A stretch of 64,000 nt of DNA. Source: an uncultured Candidatus Saccharibacteria bacterium. GTDB lineage: Bacteria; Patescibacteriota; Saccharimonadia; Saccharimonadales; Saccharimonadaceae. The stretch's first letter is position 1; each line of letters opens with the position of its first letter. The notes beneath the pieces are model-generated. The model made no database searches. It had not been told where the DNA came from and was given only the letters and a program-made list of their open reading frames with translations. The DNA lies in assembly GCA_937906385.1 (NCBI GenBank), contig CALCYQ010000003.1, positions 152,270 to 216,269 on the forward strand. Direction: 5' to 3'. A program made the translations under genes and the position numbers. Positions 60,037-64,000 of the stretch are shown here, in pieces.

Positions 60037-63000
60037 CTACTCCATTTCCTTTACTTTCGTCTCAATGAAATCAATTTCATTTTGAGCTAGGCTATATTTC
60101 TTGTATAGTTGCTGATCTATTTCCGCGACGCTTTTATTCCAGTCAATGTCCGACGCTCCGGTAAAATCCTGCATTGGAACGAATTGAAAAGCGTCGCGAT
60201 AATTGAATACGGCAATTTTCTTGACACCAACCATTGCGCGGAAAAATTTCGTTTTTATGTATTTTAGACAAGCCTCAGCCTCCCCCTTAGTTTTATAAGA
60301 ACCCACTTGTAAGAATGTGTCTGTACATATCAGCACCGGCGTGCCCAGCACCGGCGTACTAAACACTTCACCGAATGCGCCACTTCCATTTGCTCGTGGG
60401 ACTAGCACCTTCCAGCTTTTGGCTTTTTTGAGATAACGCGACTTGAGCGCATCATGTGGTATATAGCGCGTTACTCGCTTATTTTTTATCAAACCTAGCA
60501 CTTCCCAGTCATCTTCCTCTACGCGTTTTTCGCTAATTCGTTCAACTCCTTCATTGTTTTTTGTAAATAGGTCGGAAATAAAGCCAAAGGGGTTCCGGGG
60601 AGAGACAATCGACCTTACCGAATCATCGGCGTAGTCTATTTTATTTACAATGGAATCAAGTTCTGGAAAACGAATAATGATGTCGTCATTAATTTTATTA
60701 TTGAACGATCGCATGCTTTCACGAGATTCGCCATTTTCATAAAGTACGTATTTTAATTTCTCATCATTATAGAATTGATCCATTACGAAGTAACAAACGC
60801 CGCCTTTAATATCTACGCCGCTAAAAACATCCTGCGAGTTTGGGTAATCATAGAACGAGCGGATATTATTCTTTGATTTCATTAACTGACAAAATCCGGT
60901 CAATTCATTGTATGGCCCCGTCTCTCCACCCATCCAGCGCGCTGGCATAATTATCGATAAGTATTGCGGCTCTAGTTTAATAGCAGTCTTTACAAACTCC
61001 TGATAGATACTTCGTGACATTTTATTACCAGAAGTAGATGACTGATACGGCGGATTGCCAATGATAACATCAAATTTCATATTTTCCTCCCAGCATTTGC
61101 TGATATGTTCATTTACCTTTTCAAGATTTATCTCGTTATTCTCCGATTGTGGATTGAAATTTAAGAAATGATTTTCTAGAATACGGCGCTCTTTTTGGTC
61201 ATATTCTTCCCGTTTGAATCTCGTAAATCCGATGACCGTATTAATCGACGCTTTACGTAATATCTGGTTTGGCGACCATGCGTAGATTTGATTTGTAAGA
61301 ATATGCATTACGCAGTCATGGTCGGAAGCGAATCTTGGACGCAGATTCTTATATAACCGCTTCACCACACCGGCCATATAAAGACCGCTCTTGGAGTACG
61401 GATCAAGGAACTTGCGTTTTTCAGACTTAAAGATGTTCGGGTTTTGCTCTTCGAGCGCATCGAGCATCTTATTAACAACGAATTTTGGAGTGAATACCTG
61501 GTTATTCCGCTGCATAGGAATGTAATTGAAAATGTCCTTGTCTTCATCGTTGACGAAGTAGTCCGATAGTTCTTTTTCACGATTCATAAATTCGCGAATT
61601 GCAACAGTACAGTTATCTTCATTAAAGAAGTTGTTTTGGCGTAAAATTCGAAATTCATCTTTGGTAATATCCGTTAATTCAAAGAAATCATCATCGGATA
61701 TCTTCTTTTCAAGATCATCAAAAGTCATATCTAACGAGCCGAATGCATGCAAGATCATCGGAATGCAACGAGCAAAACCGCGTAATTTGTCACGATAAGC
61801 ATCTTCCTCTTTTTTACGCTCATCTTTTTTAGTCTTCTTGGCGTCTTCGCGAGCCTCTTTGGCTGCAAGTTTAGCCAAATCAATTTTCTCCGGCTCCATT
61901 CCCATGGTTATGTAATCAGGGATTTCCGTTTCGCTAACAGCAGACTCAATAATTGCCGCTTGTTCCTCTTCGGTAAATTGAGCTTCCGAATATAGCTTCT
62001 TACCAAGAACATTATGGGACGAGTTAATAATTGTCTCCGGATCAATGACCGGCTCGCCCTCTTCGTCAATTTCGACTTGCGCTTCGGGGACTTCGGACGG
62101 AGCCTTCTCGAGCTTTTGCTTCTTTACGGCTGTCAATTTGTCCAGAATACTACGAACTTGGGGTGAGGCATGGAAAATATTGCTGACGTTAAATAACTTA
62201 TTCGACGTAACGAATCCGCCATCGACAATCTCCTTCGCAATGAGTTTGCGCGGAAGTTCGACAACGTCATTTGCATCGAGTTGGCGAAGCTTACCATAAT
62301 TGTCCATAGAGACCACAGGCAAGAAATTAAGCAATTCGCGGATTGCAGCCTTGCCCGTTACTGTGCGAGCAACAGAAGTGGCGCATAGCTCCGTCGCATA
62401 TTGGCTAATTGTAGTTAAAATGCGATCAGGCATAAAGTCAAAAACGAAACAATCTTCTTTCGTGTATTTTCTGCCATTTCTTTCATATTCCCAAGCATTT
62501 TGCGCACGAAAAGCCGCTTGCAGATACCTAGTGGCACTAGTTCTAGCAATACTACCGTCACCCCCAGAGCCATACAGCATCAAAACTGCAGTCCATGGCT
62601 TAACCGTAATTCCAGTGGTTAGCTTTCCGCATGACAATGTTATGGTTTTTGTATTCCATGGCTCGTCCGTCATTGCGCGGCGTAAGTCATCAAGTTCGTC
62701 TTTGCCACCAAATTCATCATCGCCGTCACTTGCCGCTAAAACAACTTGATAATTATCGCCATCGGATCCAAAAACGGGGTGTTCGTTTAATAGTTGTTTC
62801 AATCGTCTACATGCCTTAACGCCCGGTAGAATCCAGAATGTGTGCCGTAAATTATTGCGTTTCTCTTCAGTGTCAAACGGCAACTCTATGGCTCGTGTAA
62901 TTCTACGATTATGCTCGCGGTCATAACCAGATATCATATCAAGCCAGTTGACGACATAATCTTCGTACAAGAAATGATCTCCGGAAGTTTTAAAGAATTC

Positions 63001-63999
63001 CGACAAGTCGAAACAGGCTTCTTCTTCCTTTGCAATATCCTGCATCAAGGTGCTTAACTGGTACGCGAAGATATTCATCTGCGGAAGGGCTTCGTATGGG
63101 TTCACACCCTTCGAGTAGTCCCATTCCTTTTTTGCTTTTTGCTCATCAGAATATGACCAGCTATATATTTGATCTTGATTAAAATCGCCATCAGCTATAG
63201 CACGGAACGGAGTGCCAGATAGGTGTAATGTGAAGTCTACATTTAGACTCTTGAGAACATTTTTAGTCTTGGTCGTCTTTACGCCCTCATGGCTTTCGTC
63301 AATTATCAATAAGTCCCATTTTTGACCGACATCAAAAATCCATTGATTCTTTTCTTTGAAGTCGTCCACTTCTCCGTCTTTGCCTTTAATGTCTTGTAAC
63401 GAAATAAAGAATATTAATGGCCTTCGTAATGCGTCTGAGGATTTTAGCAGATCTTCGCGCGTCATTAACTTGCGAATTAGATTTCCCTGACCATCGCGAA
63501 TATCCCGCGCTTTCGAGGCAGCAAAAATCCATTTGCCAGGATTACGTGGCTCAATATGGTCAAAAAAGTCATTCGCCCAAGAATCAGCGATCCCCGGACG
63601 GTTTGTTACTATCAAAATTCTTTGAGCATTTATTTGTTCTGCAAATAGGTAAGAGGTTAGCGTTTTACCAAAACGAGGTTTGGCATTCCAAAGGAATTTT
63701 CTATCAGGAAAAGTAGCGCGATTGCTCCAGTAATTGTAAGTCTGCTCGATTGCATCTGCTTGCTCTTTACGCGGAATAATTCCACTACCTTCCTTGCGAT
63801 AGTTCAGAAACTCTTCGCGGCAATTAACGCGATTGTCTATGATTTTTTCAATAAAATCTTGATCACATTGAAACCACTCAGAATCGCGACCAGAATCCGT
63901 ATTCTTTTTCTCGCATTTTACGCCAGCATGTTTGAGCGCTTTATGTATTTCATAATCACGAAAAGGCTGACCATAAATATCTACCGCCGCTCGTTTGTA
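60037..63999 (-). CDS. Helicase-methyltransferase restriction-modification protein (5' end outside window)
   Basis: 1320 visible codons, running off the right edge. In order: an unplaced N-terminal part (to about 90), an SF2 helicase with Walker A PRFGKT (about 101), DESH box (about 235), then a coiled-coil linker (about 560-740), then an N6-adenine methyltransferase with FTPKFVVNKML (about 836), LDPYSKSGLY (a degenerate SAM loop, about 865) and catalytic NPPYQSS (about 983), then a C-terminal specificity-like region. This ATPase-then-methylase chain resembles type ISP enzymes, but in those the Mrr-like nuclease is fused at the front, while here an Mrr gene follows. The start codon is outside the window. 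Confidence 0.82.
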   Translation of the reverse strand, partial: YKRAAVDIYGQPFRDYEIHKALKHAGVKCEKKNTDSGRDSEWFQCDQDFIEKIIDNRVNCREEFLNYRKEGSGIIPRKEQADAIEQTYNYWSNRATFPDRKFLWNAKPRFGKTLTSYLFAEQINAQRILIVTNRPGIADSWANDFFDHIEPRNPGKWIFAASKARDIRDGQGNLIRKLMTREDLLKSSDALRRPLIFFISLQDIKGKDGEVDDFKEKNQWIFDVGQKWDLLIIDESHEGVKTTKTKNVLKSLNVDFTLHLSGTPFRAIADGDFNQDQIYSWSYSDEQKAKKEWDYSKGVNPYEALPQMNIFAYQLSTLMQDIAKEEEACFDLSEFFKTSGDHFLYEDYVVNWLDMISGYDREHNRRITRAIELPFDTEEKRNNLRHTFWILPGVKACRRLKQLLNEHPVFGSDGDNYQVVLAASDGDDEFGGKDELDDLRRAMTDEPWNTKTITLSCGKLTTGITVKPWTAVLMLYGSGGDGSIARTSATRYLQAAFRAQNAWEYERNGRKYTKEDCFVFDFMPDRILTTISQYATELCATSVARTVTGKAAIRELLNFLPVVSMDNYGKLRQLDANDVVELPRKLIAKEIVDGGFVTSNKLFNVSNIFHASPQVRSILDKLTAVKKQKLEKAPSEVPEAQVEIDEEGEPVIDPETIINSSHNVLGKKLYSEAQFTEEEQAAIIESAVSETEIPDYITMGMEPEKIDLAKLAAKEAREDAKKTKKDERKKEEDAYRDKLRGFARCIPMILHAFGSLDMTFDDLEKKISDDDFFELTDITKDEFRILRQNNFFNEDNCTVAIREFMNREKELSDYFVNDEDKDIFNYIPMQRNNQVFTPKFVVNKMLDALEEQNPNIFKSEKRKFLDPYSKSGLYMAGVVKRLYKNLRPRFASDHDCVMHILTNQIYAWSPNQILRKASINTVIGFTRFKREEYDQKERRILENHFLNFNPQSENNEINLEKVNEHISKCWEENMKFDVIIGNPPYQSSTSGNKMSRSIYQEFVKTAIKLEPQYLSIIMPARWMGGETGPYNELTGFCQLMKSKNNIRSFYDYPNSQDVFSGVDIKGGVCYFVMDQFYNDEKLKYVLYENGESRESMRSFNNKINDDIIIRFPELDSIVNKIDYADDSVRSIVSPRNPFGFISDLFTKNNEGVERISEKRVEEDDWEVLGLIKNKRVTRYIPHDALKSRYLKKAKSWKVLVPRANGSGAFGEVFSTPVLGTPVLICTDTFLQVGSYKTKGEAEACLKYIKTKFFRAMVGVKKIAVFNYRDAFQFVPMQDFTGASDIDWNKSVAEIDQQLYKKYSLAQNEIDFIETKVKEME

Positions 64000-64000
64000 T

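Noticed and set aside
1..64000. UGA recoded as glycine, as in Gracilibacteria or SR1
   Set aside because: TGA serves as a stop in several tight overlaps (ATGA at 15160 and 36169), and genes end normally at TGA.
1..64000. CRISPR array, prophage or insertion sequence
   Set aside because: No regular spacer array, transposase or phage structural gene was seen. The holin-like protein is isolated and of a family common outside phages.

Overview
The window most likely comes from a Candidatus Saccharibacteria (TM7) genome or a close candidate-phyla-radiation relative. This is inferred, not proven. The evidence is the monoderm surface toolkit (an LPxTG-anchored DUF11 adhesin, SipW-type secretion, several N-in/C-out single-pass proteins), a VirB6-like polytopic protein with a coiled-coil partner, many proteins without recognisable homologues, tightly packed genes, the standard code (TGA used as stop, e.g. 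in ATGA overlaps) and widespread leaderless promoters. In many genes the TATAAT-like -10 lies only 6-9 nt before the ATG. These promoter positions were used to correct several start codons.

Layout. 1-3.3 kb, minus strand: secA (cut by the window edge), short hpf, serS. 3.4-4.5 kb: an NrdD C-terminus-like protein behind a promoter carrying two NrdR-type boxes, then a divergent Shine-Dalgarno-led gene. 5.0-10.8 kb: three tandem paralogous membrane proteins with a Pro-rich cytoplasmic tail, one TM and a WG-like repeat ectodomain. 10.9-16.1 kb: rpmE (bL31), a 35-aa basic protein, queH, a nitroreductase, an HD hydrolase and a small holin-like membrane protein. 16.1-20.0 kb, minus: a beta-helix surface protein with a small partner, then a flavodoxin/hydrolase/cupin operon. 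20.2-28.6 kb: ABC transporter, CDF cation exporter, TetR regulator and an MmpL/RND-type protein. 28.6-29.2 kb: gene remnants and tRNA-Lys.

29.3-38.6 kb: a methyltransferase and a metallo-hydrolase; a four-gene minus-strand operon (TasA-like protein, polytopic SipW-type signal peptidase, DUF5305-like protein, and an exoprotein with FnIII and Hint domains); and a membrane-anchored Clp-type AAA+ ATPase. 38.6-41.6 kb: a second ABC transporter. 41.7-44.6 kb: a small accessory island with two tRNA-Arg genes, a 23-bp direct repeat of one tRNA 3' end, and Shine-Dalgarno-led genes of unknown function including a frameshifted paralogue. 44.7-46.6 kb: murB and folD. 46.6-56.0 kb, minus: the VirB6-like protein and partner, the LPxTG adhesin, and a two-gene operon with a 22-residue-repeat membrane protein and a long structured leader. 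56.1-58.9 kb: prmC-prfA and small genes. 58.9-64 kb: tRNA-Val, then an Mrr-type nuclease and a large helicase-methyltransferase restriction protein running off the edge.

Two gene-start classes stand out. Housekeeping genes are mostly leaderless. A minority (4.1, 15.7, 42.0, 43.5, 44.6 and 55.7 kb) have near-consensus TTGACA-17-TATAAT promoters, untranslated leaders and near-perfect GGAGGTGA ribosome sites, and mostly encode proteins of unknown function. The most promising candidates for something undescribed are the SipW/TasA/Hint operon, the NrdR-controlled NrdD-like protein, the triple WG-like locus, and the repeat-protein operon with its 259-nt leader.
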